Shown here piece after piece: positions 34,179-45,231 of a stretch of 64,000 nt of DNA; within the stretch, counting starts at the first letter, position 1, and every line of letters begins with the position of its first letter. Where the stretch lies: positions 17,424,502 through 17,488,501 of the forward strand of contig CM119268.1 in assembly GCA_051294375.1 (NCBI GenBank). Reading direction: 5' to 3'. The notes under the pieces were generated by a model. The model was not told where the DNA came from and searched no databases. It was given only the letters and a program-made list of their open reading frames with translations. This DNA comes from Paraspadella gotoi (Eukaryota > Chaetognatha). The position numbers and the translations under genes are program-made.

Positions 34179-34689
34179 CTAGAGAAAATAAAAATGTAGG
34201 CTTCAGATCTGGAACAGGGCATGCCGGTTGGTTTACTTACAGGTAAAACCACAAATTAGGATATTTTAGGGGGATCTTATTTCTAGCTCACCAGTGACGG
34301 CCGATTCTAGAGGGAAATAGGGAAAAACCGACCTCTCGTAAAAATTATAGAACTATTAAGCGTAAAAATCTATAAAGTAAATGTTTTCTTAACCCAATAA
34401 AATAAAGATAACAAAACTATATAATTCAAAATTAAAGCACCCTAATCCAATGCAGCTACATTTAATCAATGAAACAATAAAATATCCTAACTCAAATCAA
34501 TTATTTAAATAATTACCGAAAAACAATAATAATAAAATACTAAACTAATAAATAAATATTATTCCGCGTCCCAATCTGATTCCTCACTCTCCTCTCTCTT
34601 TATTCCCTTCAACACGTGGTCCCCCAACTTCACCATCTCTTGGTGCGCGTTTCATTTGCGCACCTCCAAATCCTACCAGGGCGAGGAAT

Positions 34690-34785
34690 TTGCTAGAGAC
34701 TGATTTCGAATTAAAATTAATTAATTAATTAATTATCGTAGGCAGATCCGACATTGTTTGCTCAAACTTTTTTTAAAAAAAATTT
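34690..34785. repeat. Fragment of the TTAATTAA / GGCAGATCCGAC repeat
   Basis: A (TTAA)-type tract followed by GGCAGATCCGACATTGTTTG. The same arrangement occurs at 38440-38675 and, inverted, at 41323-41720. The flanks 34179-34689 and 34786-35320 are AT-rich with nothing recognisable. Confidence 0.6.
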
Positions 34786-35323
34786 ATTCCACTTCCACAC
34801 CATCGTTTTTGTTGGAGCGGCATAGTAGCAAGGCACAAACAGTCAAATATTCTAGAAGCTTCTTCTTGTATGTTCCTGAGGGGACAATGCTGATTAAGAT
34901 AATGAGGTCATCGCAAAACTTTCAACGGTTTTTGTAACACTTTGTTATTAGGCTTGAAAAACAACATTTTTTATCTACCTCGTTGGAACTGTTATGACTC
35001 GGAGGCAAAGCGAAGAGTGATGATCAGAAATATCAACTCATTGACGAAATACCGGGAAAAAAAAATTTAGCAAAGATGAGAAGGAGAAAGGCATATCTTG
35101 CAAAAATGATTGATCCTTGATTAAACATGATTGTATGATATTCAATATTCAATGATATTCATCCATCCTTCATCCATAGAAGCAGTTTTTTGTTATTTCG
35201 CTTTTCTTTTTTGCAACAAAAAAAAAGAAAGATAAGCAAATAATCAAAAAGAATAAAAGGAAAAAAAGCGAGGAAAAACGAAAAATGATTTGATATGAAA
35301 ATCTGTTTTTATATATATATATA

Positions 35324-36010
35324 TGTGGATAAGGCGCTAAGTGGGCTGAAGATGACTATCCGTAACTTCTATAACCCCCTTTAGTAGCTATGGAACGGGT
35401 CCTGGGCTTGGAACCAGGCTTGAGGGGTTGCCACGCCCCCAAGGCGGCTTGCGGCCGTCCTCACACTTTCCTCAGAGTAGGTACCGGGTTGGGATTGAAC
35501 CCGGTACCTAGTGGTCATGAGCTGATGGCTTCACTCAATGAGCCACCGGGTCACGACTGAAGGTGTAATGCTTAGAGGCGGGGTGAACTTTGCAATGCCC
35601 ACTACATGCCCCCCAGATTGTAACCCACCCTGCACTGCTTCCAGTGGAGGGAGGGGAGCAATCTTCAGCACTCCATGGGCCTGGAATCAGAAGGTTGGAA
35701 TACGCTCGACAGGATGGGCTCACCAGTGTGGATATGGCGCTAAGTGGGCTGAAGATGACTATCCGTAACTTCTATAACCCCCTTTAGTAGCTATGGAACG
35801 GGTCCTGGGCTTGGAACCAGGCTTGAGGGGTTGCCACGCCCCCAAGGCGGCTTACGGCCGTCCTCACACTTCCCGCAGAGTAGGTACCGGGTTGGGATTG
35901 AACCCGGTACCTAGTGGTCATGAGCTGATGGCTTTACTCAATGAGCCACCGGGTCACGACTGAAGGTGTCATGCTTAGAGGCGGGGTGAACTTTGCAATG
36001 CCCGACTACA
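35324..36010 (-). mobile_element. tRNA-LTR miniature element, copy 2 (complete)
   Basis: Complete LTR-internal-LTR structure read on the minus strand: 5' LTR 36010-35727 (284 bp), internal 35726-35607 (120 bp), 3' LTR 35606-35324 (283 bp). The LTRs are nearly identical and begin TGTAGT and end CCACA. The internal part starts CTGGTGAGCCCATCC (primer-site-like) and ends in a run of six Gs followed by CA, a short polypurine-like tract. The element sits in a TA repeat with TATA on both sides. It has no coding capacity. Small LTR elements without genes are called TRIMs. The tRNA-derived segment inside each LTR is the unusual part. Confidence 0.82.
35473..35560 (-). promoter_or_regulatory. tRNA-like Pol III boxes in the 3' LTR of copy 2
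   Basis: On the minus strand, GGCTCATTGAGTGAAGCC (complement of 35527-35544) is followed by a B box, GGGTTCAATCCC (complement of 35488-35499). The flanks GGTACCGGGTT and AACCCGGTACC form an 11-bp perfect inverted repeat. The same boxes occur in the other LTR at about 35875-35960. Confidence 0.65.
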
Positions 36011-36389
36011 TATATATTATATATATAGTTTTCATTGTGCCTTCCCAATAATAAGCGCATCAACAATTTTGAGCATCTGTTTTAATCTTCAGCTATTGCA
36101 TTTGCACAAATCTAATCATGTTTTTCATCAGTAACTTCTCTTTGTTGCTCTTCAAATTGCTCAGTAGATTAATCTCAATATCTAAGCAGTGAGCACACAC
36201 GTATCAATTGACTTCGTTGTAAGAATTTGACGAAACGTAGTTTGCTACCCACTCAAACTGAAGATGGTCCAATGCATGCAAAATGCTTTTAAGAGTTGAT
36301 TACTTGATTTGTATTTTTATTGGTCAAAATGCTATTTTAAAAGTCATGATGTCATCTTGGAAGTAAAAGAGATCATTTAAGTAAGTAGA

Positions 36390-36512
36390 CAGGGTAAAAA
36401 TCCTCGGCGAATGGAAGCCCATCCGATCATTGGCTGGTGCTATATGTCTCCTGACCAATGAGAGGGTTCCATTCTACTTCCGGCAAATTTTACCCGAGTC
36501 GTTGGTCGATTT
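36390..36512. mobile_element. Short imperfect foldback (about 120 bp)
   Basis: The left half starts GGGTAAAAATCC and contains GAATGGAAGCC and CATTGGCTGG. The right half carries the inverses CCAATGAGAGGGTTCCATTC and AAATTTTACCC. It is one imperfect hairpin, probably a small MITE. No target duplication is obvious. Confidence 0.55.
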
Positions 36513-37014
36513 CGTTTCTTCAGGTTTTTTTCTTTTTTTTTCTTGAGTTTGATTCCGATGCGATGAGATGTATTCCATAGAAAATCTTTATATTTGTGTG
36601 AATAACGCTGAAAAAAAGTTAGGCTATACCTAAATATTCAAAAAAAAGAAAAAAATATTAATCATTCAGCTTTCATTTATACAATTAATATATAAAAATC
36701 TTAAAAGTATAAGGATCTCGCCAAGGTATAGTATCAAAGAAAATTAATGAAAAAGTACTATAATCTAATTTGCATATTGCAGTAAATCATAATGAATTGG
36801 AAATTCAAACAAAAAATACTTGAATCGATATGAAACAAAGAAAAAGGACACACATTTCAACTTCCTCACTGCCTCACTAATGGAACTTGATAATTTTGTT
36901 TGGTAGTTAAACCATAAACCGGCAAAATAAAGATAGAAATTGTTTTTTATTTTTGAGAGAAGATTATTATTGACTACTTAAGAGAAGTGGCGAGCGAGAA
37001 TAAAACAGTGGTTC
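36513..37014. other. AT-rich stretch without a gene
   Basis: No exon or element can be supported. Confidence 0.5.
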
Positions 37015-37290
37015 AAACAAATATAATGCGATGATAATTATTTACTGATATGATGATAATCGTTTATTGATGTAAAGATAATCATTCATTGATACGATTA
37101 TAACCATAGTAATTGATTGATTTATTGATGTAATAGTAATTGATTGATGTAATATTAATTGATTGATGTAATAGTAATTTATATATAATATGTTTATCTC
37201 TCTTTCTCTCTTCCTTTACCCAAAAATATTTCCAAATTCATATTAACGCTGATGAAGGCTTGAAATAAAGTCAAAACATGTTTCTTCTAC
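37015..37290. repeat. GATGTAATAGTAATTGAT minisatellite with CT tract and CTGATGAAGG motif
   Basis: Tandem units like those in the transporter 1 intron at 29220-29500, then a CT-rich tract (37198-37214), then GCTGATGAAGGCTTGAAAT (37248-37266) and AAAACATGT. The order of tandem units, CT tract and motif suggests one repeat family. The region 37291-37935 to its right shows nothing recognisable. Confidence 0.6.
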
Positions 37291-37935
37291 ATTAAAACAA
37301 AATCGTTGTCAAAACTAAATTCAAACTGTTTCTAATAATTAAGCTATATTGCTCATGATTTTAAACATGCTTTAATAGATTAATGCCTCCACTTTTACAT
37401 AGCAGGTCCTTGGAAACTTTCAATAACCACTCTCACAGTGTCATTTATTCCCTCCTAGGGTATATGGCTTCCATATCAATGAAGTTGTATATATATATTT
37501 CAGGTTTATGTATCTCTCTGTCTTAAAAGTAACATTTTAATAAATAACTCAGTTTTCAGTGGCGCTTTGAGTAATCATAAAGAAATTTAATAGGTTACCT
37601 TTTAAAGGTCAGTTTGTTTGTCTGGTTGGTTTGTCTGTCTATTTTTTATATCCATTTCATACTTGGATAGTTATAAAACTACAGAGAATCATAATCATAG
37701 ATCATAATCAAAATGTAGCCTATTTTATATAATATTTTGATGCTTTGCCTAATACTTAATAGATATATAATAAATCATCAGATTCTTTTTGTTTATGCAT
37801 TTTTCATTATTTAGTCACATAATCATCTGGAAATGAATACATAATAAAAGGAAAGGGGCGCAATGCCTTGTGCTTGTGCTTGTTTAAAAAGCAGTAACAT
37901 AAAGTGATTACAATAATATAAGCAGATCCCGACTC

Positions 37936-38430
37936 TATAATTCACTTTGTCGGTCCGTCGGTCCGCCCCCTCAATCTTGTCGGGCATTAATTTATTTCAT
38001 GTCAGAACATCGAACTATGATAAATTATGCAAAAAAAAACCAATGTCCGTCCGTCCATCTGTCTGTCTGTCTGACCAACCATCCGTCCGTCCGTCCAACC
38101 TTAACAAAAAACACCAATTACTCGTGATTGGATGAATGGATTGGAATGAAATTTTGTATGTGATTAGGGAAGTGTGTGATTTAGCTGGATATGCAGTTTT
38201 GATGGAATCGTCCGAGTGGAAATGAGTTTAAAAAGAAAAAACAAAAAAATATATTTCATTATTTGAACACAAATTACTTTTGAGTGGATAGGACAATTGA
38301 CCTGAAATTTTGTATGTGGGTAGGAAAGTGTGTGATTAAGCTGGAAATCAAGTTTCGATGGAATCGTCTTAGTGGAAATGAGTATAAATGGAAAAAAACA
38401 AAAAACCTGTTTCACTAATTGATTATGCTT
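37936..38430. repeat. GTCC-tetramer tract and two 156-bp tandem units
   Basis: Degenerate GTCCGTCC/GTCTGTCT arrays (37948-38095) precede two tandem units whose shared GAAATTTTGTATGTG starts at 38148 and 38304, a 156-bp period. The end of the second unit (38370-38415) also occurs inverted at 41770-41815. Confidence 0.65.
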
Positions 38431-38680
38431 CTTTTTCTTATATATAAATTAATCAAATAATTAATTAGTTAATTAATCAATTAGTCTTTAATTAATCAGT
38501 TATTAATTAATCAGTCAATTAATCAATCAAAATAAACATTTCGGATCAAGTTTATTAATTAATTGACTAATAATTAATTATTTAACTTGAATTAATTAAT
38601 TATTAATTAATTATTATATATTTAATTACCGATAATGATCGTGGGCAGATCCGACATTGTTTGCACAAACTTGTTTAATA
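38370..38680 (+). repeat. Left arm of inverted-repeat pair around transporter 2
   Basis: Reverse complement of about 41325-41815. Shared parts are GTGGAAATGAGTATAAATGG, a long TTAATTAA-type tract and GGGCAGATCCGACATTGTTTG. The two arms are about 2.6 kb apart. Confidence 0.65.
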
Positions 38681-38996
38681 TGTTTATTATATATGATCAT
38701 CTTCATCTCAATTTCAATTTCATTCTATGTTTCTATGCATCTTATTCTCTCCTAATTTTTTTACCCAATTCCTAAAATTTTATCTTTTCAAGTTCATTGC
38801 AAAGCGTGGTATTATTTAGTTTATGACAATTAAAAAGAATGCTAGTTAAAAAAAAAACTTCGTGAGCAGTGAATAAATATTTGACGAGCAAATTTGTGAC
38901 AAAAGATTCATACAAAAGCTGACAGCCTAACAATTATAATGAAAAAAAATATACAAACAAAATACACATTACACAGCTGCCTGTTAAAAATAAAAA

Positions 38997-41900
38997 TTAC
39001 TCTTTCCCAAGTCCGTTGATTTCATCCTTCTTTTCATGGATCAGACGCTTGTTGCACAACATTATGACCCCATAAGCTAAACATGAGATTAATCCAGTGC
39101 ACGCAAAAACGAGATATGTTTCCCGTCCTCCAATAACTCCATACAGATTGCCCCCAATAATGCAGCCCACTCCCACGCCCGCGTTCTGGTAGAGACCCCC
39201 AGCTAGACCCTGAAGAGTGGCGCTTAAACCCTTAGGAGCGATGGCATTCGCGATGGAGGTCGACGTGGACCAGCTCAGGGCAAAGGTCACGCTGGTTCGG
39301 GAAAGAGATGATGCTGATTGAATGTTTGTGTAAAAGCTTATCACTTTTTGTATCAGTTTGTAAACTTATATGAATAGGTGAAGCTAGACAGTATTAGGTT
39401 TAACTTGGATTTTATAAGATGAGACTGAAAGAGTAACCAAAATAAATCACATTGCTTAGACTAACCTGTGAAATAACTCTATGGGTAGGACGACCCAGGC
39501 GGATTTCACGAAGAAATAACCGAGAAATCTGAGGAAGAAGCCGAAGAAAGACAGAAGGAGGGAGAAGTCGGAGCCGATGAGAGCAGTGAGTGCTCCGCTG
39601 TGATTTGTGAGTAAGTAAGACCAATTATAGAAATATTAACGAATAGGTAAAAAATATGTAGTAAGAATGAAACATATGGAAAAATAGTAACAAATAGTAA
39701 TAGTAATAGAAACAAGTAGTAAAATCAGGTAAAAAAAACGACATTTGACCTGAACTGAAACATGACAAATTCTGAGAAAGTCGCCACAGCGAAGGCGACG
39801 CCTATTTGGGCTTGAGTCGCTCTCAACTCCGCCTCCATGAAGACTCCTTGGTAGTTTCCATTAAAGCCGATGAGACATCCGATGGTGAGGAAACTAAACA
39901 GAAACAATAACACGCGACGGTTGAACAGGAGAAGCAACAGCTGTTTGTGTGAAGTCAGTGACGATTCAGGGTCGCCGTTTGTTTGAGTTGTATCGTTCTC
40001 TGGCGATCTTGGGAGAAATGGTGGTGAAGTTTCGGGGTCTTTAGAAGTCGGACCTTCAGGGAAAAAAACAGAAGTTAACAATGAAATAGATCGAACGGGG
40101 ACTTTAAAAAAATTAAAATATTTTTGCAGATTTTCAAAAAATAATATTTTAAAATCTCAACAACTAAAATTTTGTTTACTTTTCGTGAACAATTTTTTTC
40201 CGAGAAAGAGAGTGCAAATTGAGGCTAAAACTTTGAAAGCAGTGTTGAAGTGAATGCGGATCCAGTAGGAGTCTGAAATGTCGCCCAAATGATTTAATCC
40301 TAAAGGAAATTTGTTTTAAAATCATCTAAATATCATTTTACTTGTTGTAAAAGTTATCCTATAACTTCCAGATTAAAATTAAAAACGAACCAAGTAATTT
40401 TTACATAAATTTATAATCATGACGACCTTAAAATTATTTCAATTTGCCCACGAATTGTTCGCAGACCCGACCCACCGAATCCGCTAACAATGGAGAAGAT
40501 CATGCAGCCAAACGTTCCCCACATCCTCTGCCTTCCGTAGTCCTCTTTTGTGGCGTCTCCCATGGCGTCGAACGTCAACGCATCCATCAATGCGTTCGTG
40601 GCAGATCCGAACGCCATCAACGACGCAACCAGGACTAACGCCAACCAAAAGGTGGCGTCGGAGCCGAGTGTGCGATGTGGAGGCGTGGATGTCGAGTCGG
40701 TGACGTGTACATGTTTTGGACGTGGATTTAAAAGGAGCAGGCATTCCCACGAAGCGAGATGTATCGCCGCGGAGACGAGAAGAAACATCTTTTATGAAAG
40801 TAAGTAAATAAAGAAAAAGTTTTGTTTATATATATGTTGATTATTGCAGCATTTCTGTCTGCTTTCTGTCCGAGTTTGACGTAAAAAGTAGCTCTGAACA
40901 AATTTCTAAATTTTCACTTTCCCCTTACTTTGTGACTGTGACTGAGATCGGCGAAATACGTGATTGCCAGTCGAGCGATGACAGCAACGAAAGGAGCCAA
41001 ACCAAAGATGAATGCTGATTCGTCAAATGTGATATTAAGTGCAGTTGACAAATAATTGGCGATATATGGGTTTGAAAAGACGCTTCCCGCAAACCAACAA
41101 AAGTACATAAGTTTGAGGAGAAGTAGAACAGTGTTGCAGTTTCTCTGTAACGATAAAAAGCTACCATGTAACAAAATTACAATTGATTAGGTCTTATTTT
41201 TTTATTTATTATCAGAAGTGATTAGTGATTTGTCACTAAGAAGTTCTTGTAAGTTGTAACAGAAATCAAAGTTATCTGTGGTAGAAAAACTTTGACATGG
41301 TGAGAATTCGAATCATCTTTTGAACAAGTTTGAGCAAACAACGCCGGATCTGCCCACGATCATTAGAGGTAATTAATTAATCAATTAATTAATTCAAGTT
41401 AAATAATTAAGTAGTCAATTAATCAATTAATTTGATCCCATATGTTTGTTTTCAGGTCTTTTCATCACTGACCACAACAAAAGCAATGACGACGATGATG
41501 GAGACTATGACAATAATGCCGATAACAATTAATTAACTTGATTGATTGAATAATTAATTAATTGATAAATAACTTGATTGATTGAATAATTAATTAATAG
41601 ATAAATAAATTTATTGATTGAATAATTGATTATTTATTGACTGAACAATTAAATAATTATTGATTAATTAATTTACTAACTGATTAATTAACTGATTAAT
41701 TATTTGATTAATTAACACATCCTGCATTTACATTTAATATAAAAAGAAGAACAAGCATAATCAATTAGTGAAACAGTTTTTTTTGTTTTTTCCATTTAAA
41801 CTCATTTCCACTCGGAAACTCGGACATTTTATCTATTGTTTTTAACATTTCAGAAACGAATACGATTTTTCTATCATATGGAATAAAATTTTTTTCTTAA

Positions 41901-42070
41901 TGATGGTTATCATTGATTTTACTTCGTGTCAGTGGATTTGGCTCACGGGGTACCTTTTTTATCTCCGAACTTTTGACGATTGTGATTATTTCCTCGGTGA
42001 ACTTCGTTTCCGCTGAGTCATACTTAACTTCTTCATTCTCAAATACGTCTTTAGTGTTTATTGACGTCAT
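38997..42070 (-). CDS. MFSD6-like major facilitator transporter 2 (7 exons, 498 aa)
   Basis: Spliced CDS on the minus strand. Exons 5' to 3': 42070-41954, 41144-40929, 40788-40476, 40299-40180, 40053-39750, 39597-39466, 39291-38997. All introns are GT-AG, with phases 0,0,1,1,2,2 exactly as in transporter 1. The 1497 nt encode 498 residues plus TAA. It is a multi-pass membrane protein with about 12 predicted helices. Family features are APFVAVIARLAITYFAD in exon 2, YGRQRMWGTFGCM in exon 3, LNHLGDISDSYWIR in exon 4, FGFFLRFLGYFFVKSAW in exon 6, and SVTFALSW with SATLQGLAGGLY in exon 7. The acidic 39-residue N-terminus comes from a separate first exon starting MTSINTKDVFENEE. It is a tandem paralogue of the gene 6 kb away. 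The substrate is unknown. Confidence 0.9.
41323..41815 (-). repeat. Right arm of inverted-repeat pair, in transporter 2 intron 1
   Basis: Inverted copy of the repeat at 38370-38680. It contains a long expanded AATTAATTAA tract (41371-41720) and lies wholly within the first intron (41145-41953), so exon 1 is outside the pair. Confidence 0.65.
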
Positions 42071-42289
42071 GATTATATTCTGATTCTGTCGATAAAATGT
42101 AATAATTATTTGTTTTGAGTCTTGTTTTAAAAAGCGTCAAAATATTAGGGACGAAAGATCGAAAGAGTCCAAAGGCCATCGAATAACGAGAACAAAAATA
42201 GGTTTTCTTGCCGTGAAAAAAAAATTACCAAAAAAAAATTAGGGAAAGCCTGTAAGAGCAGGAAAAGGCTTATTGCTATATCTTCTTTA

Positions 42290-42490
42290 GCAACGGCGGG
42301 GATCACCTTCTGGGTTTCCCATTGGTTGACGGTAGGGGCTACGAACCATGAGTGGCCATCTTCGACCATTGGCACGGTCCCTTAAGTATCTTCTTGCATT
42401 CTTAACGAAGCAGAAGGCCCGAAGGATTGAACCCGGAACGGTGCCTTAGCCCCTTAAGCTATTGTGTCTTCGTTGACTGTACATAGTTTA
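42290..42490 (-). mobile_element. tRNA-derived SINE-like repeat, second family
   Basis: On the minus strand, TAGCTTAAGGGG (A-box-like, TRGYNNARNNG) is followed by GGGTTCAATCC, a near-perfect B box (complement of about 42423-42434). Spacing is roughly 30 bp. It is distinct from the boxes in the LTR elements. Only one copy lies in the window, so element ends cannot be set. Confidence 0.5.
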
Positions 42491-43073
42491 GGGTGAGGAC
42501 GATTTAAGTCTCCACCACTCTTAAAACCTTTCATTTTATTAAATTGAAATTTTTTTAAAATTTTTATCTTTTCTCAGTGTTCGTCATCATCTCGATCGTT
42601 TCTTCTGTTGTTGATAAGATAAGATTAAAAGATTAAAATAATAGGAACAAAAACAAAAAAATCTGATAAGATAACCGCCAGACAAAATGAGAATAAAAGG
42701 AAGTAGAATAAATGAAAAGCGATCAAAGGCCGAAATAAGTAGCAAAAAGAAAAAAGAAGAAAATCAGCGAGAAGCGATCGTGGGCTGAATGGGGAAGTGA
42801 AGGAGAGTTGAGCTTAACGGTAAACAAAGTAATCGAATTAAGGGAGAAACGCGACTGTAATGCGAGAGAATATTTATATATAAAAAAGCCAGGATAAAAA
42901 AATTAAAGGCTGAGAAATAAAAGGATGACGACGAGAGACGCCCGAAGCTCCGCGTCTTGGGAGAAGAATTAAGCGATTTCGGTAGACATTTCTCCAGGGA
43001 GAGGTAAGGGCGGGAAAGTGCGGCCCTTATCTTAAAATATTAGACCAACGCTGCCGGTAGACCGACTAGTCTT

Positions 43074-43074
<1 letters not shown>
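42491..43074. other. Purine-rich stretch without a gene
   Basis: Mostly AAAG/GAAA-rich sequence. No exon can be supported. Confidence 0.5.

Positions 43075-43113
<39 letters not shown>
43075..43113. repeat. (CT)n microsatellite
   Basis: Nineteen or so CT units. A pyrimidine-rich stretch follows to about 43400, in which long hydrophobic open frames are composition artefacts. Confidence 0.85.
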
Positions 43114-43116
<3 letters not shown>

Positions 43117-44728
43117 TTTCTTAGTAAAAAAACCTTTTCTCCCATCCCAGTATCTTTTCTCCTTTTAAAACATCAAAATTCCTTCATGTTTTCTCCGATT
43201 CTAACACTTTTAGTTTTTAGTTTCCTCTCGTCCATTCTTCCCCATTCTTTTCATTTCCTAATTCTTTGTTCCCCGTCATGTTCTCCCCACTTCGATTCCC
43301 TCTCATCATTGTCTTCATCATTTCACATTTTCTTCCACCCCAACGCCATCTTTATTCTTATCCTCCTTCTCTTTCCTCTCTCCCTACTTTTTCCCCTTGC
43401 CCGAATCGTTATCGGCGGACCCAATGGTCTCTCTTACATCACCGGCATTAACCCATTTCGTCCACGCAGAAAGGAAATCTGCGACTAAAAAAAGAAGGGG
43501 GTATGGCGGGAGGGAGGGGAGGAGGGAATAAGAGAGATCGGCAGGGCGGAGAACGGCAGCGCGCCACGCCCTCTTCCGGTCTCCGCGATTCCAGTTTAGA
43601 GGCCAACAAATCAAGACGGAGGCCTAGCGATTCAGTTCGTGCTGGGTGGAGCTTTGGAAAGAAAGAATGAATGAGTCACGCTGGAGCCGCTTTGAATTGA
43701 AGGAGCGGGAGAAAAAGATGAGGGGGAGAAGGGATGCAAAAAAAAGATAGGAGCAAAGGAAGAAAAAATAGAGAAGGGATGAGAAGAGATCGAAAATGAG
43801 AAGTGAGGCGGAGAAGAAACGAACTCAGGTCCTGAGTCAGGACAGACTAAATTGGCATTTCTGACGATTTTAGGAACAAACCACGTTTCTCTAAAAAAAA
43901 ATCAAATTTAAATAATAATCATATCAAAATAACTTCACGCCGCATAAGTGATTGGAGAGGAGCTTGAAAGTGAGAGAGTGGTGGTGACCGGTGATCGGCC
44001 AGTGATTGAGACAAAGAGAGATGGTCGCGTGTTGATGTTGCCACACCTTGATCTATCTTGAACAAATAAGACCAGTAGTTTGCAGTCAGAACCGGAGAAA
44101 TAGATTGAAGGATTGAGAGAAAAAAGGGGAAACTAAGGGTCGCACGGAAGCGGCGTTTTTAAAGGGACCAATCCAAAATCATATCGGCGCTAATGGCAAA
44201 AACTGAAAAGCGAAAAGGCGCTAAACTCATTTTATCTCTAAATGGATCAAAGACCGGCTGGTAATCGTCAAGTATTTTTTTTTCTTTTTTATTTTTTCAG
44301 TCGCTAAGTCATTGTTAATATTTTAATTTTTAACGGTTATTTAATGTATTATTATTACGTTATTTTACGATATCTTAAAGAATTTATTATATTTTCCGAA
44401 TATTCTATCGTATTTTTCACGCGATTCCCGATGCCCTATTGCCACTTAATACTTTGCAATTGCCGTTCGGGAAACATCGTCGTAATTCTGATTTCCACTC
44501 AATTCCTTTAGCTTTAGGTTTATTCTTTCGATCGACTAGCGAATTTACGAACGAACGGAAATAGATTACGCCACCGTCCATGGACATCGGGCGCCATAGC
44601 GATTATGCCCTTAGAATGTGGTCGTTGTTTTCTTGTAGAAAATCAGTCAATCTTTCGTCGTCGGTAGTTTTTAAGAATCTTTATATTTCAAAATAAATAA
44701 AAATTGTAATCAGAGACGCCTTCCAGGG
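43114..44728. other. Compositionally biased stretch without a supported gene
   Basis: Pyrimidine-rich 43114-43400, then purine-rich 43490-44110, then AT-rich. A frame ending near 43488 (IGGPNGLSYITGINPF) looks protein-like at its end but has no acceptor AG in front of it. Nothing firm is called. Confidence 0.4.
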
Positions 44729-44755
44729 CTAGGCCCACTGTGCGTAATCAGCATC

Positions 44756-44905
44756 CTTAAATCGGCCTCTTATGGCAACAGCCGGGTTGCCTGTGATGCC
44801 CATTGGGATGGGGCATCTCACAGTTGGCTTTGGGGGCTTCCGACCCTCAGTGACGCCTCCAGTCACTGGCGCGGTTACCCTAGGACGGTCTCGCTTTGTG
44901 TAGGC
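44756..44905. repeat. Interspersed GC-rich module, copy 3 (diverged)
   Basis: Shares GCCTCCAGTCACTGGCGCGG, TTACCCTAGGAC and CTTCCGACCCTCAGTGAC with 2749-2935 and 10128-10305. It carries extra sequence (a GATGGGGCATCTCACAG insert). It lies outside block A, which confirms an interspersed family. Confidence 0.6.
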
Positions 44906-45112
44906 TAAAATGTGACGGGACCGGTTTAAACATGTCAATGACAGGATTCGGTCAATAATCCTAGTCTATTAGTCCGAGAGATTCCCCACGCTCTGCTCCG
45001 GGTATCACAGAGTACTCCCCCGTTGCTCGTGTTGATAAAAATCCGATCTAAATGTCCCGATTTTTTGAACGGCGCGTTACCGGTTACCCGATCATCCTTG
45101 TCTGAATTGCCG

Positions 45113-45231
45113 TCATAGAACGACACAACCGGCGTCCAGGACGACATCGGCGACACCTGCAGCGCCATCGGCGGCCAACGACCCAAACACGTATACCCGT
45201 TTCTCCGTCCAAGAGACGGCAAAATCAGGGG
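45113..45231 (-). CDS. Possible terminal exon, unidentified
   Basis: TTACCATTAG looks like an acceptor. It is followed in one frame by PDFAVSWTEKRVYVFGSL and then, after 18 further codons, TGA. A second frame is also open (SPMSSWTPVVSFYDG). The region is CpG- and GC-rich compared with its flanks, and no upstream exon could be linked. It may be a fragment of a gene or a chance open frame. Confidence 0.18.

Noticed and set aside
38370-42070. Transporter 2 as cargo of a transposon bounded by the inverted repeats
   Set aside because: Exon 1 (41954-42070) lies outside the right arm and the gene is an old, introned paralogue of transporter 1. The arms are better explained as two copies of a common repeat.
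43186-43488. 100-codon hydrophobic ORF as a membrane protein
   Set aside because: Arises from a pyrimidine-rich tract; no acceptor AG or start context supports it.
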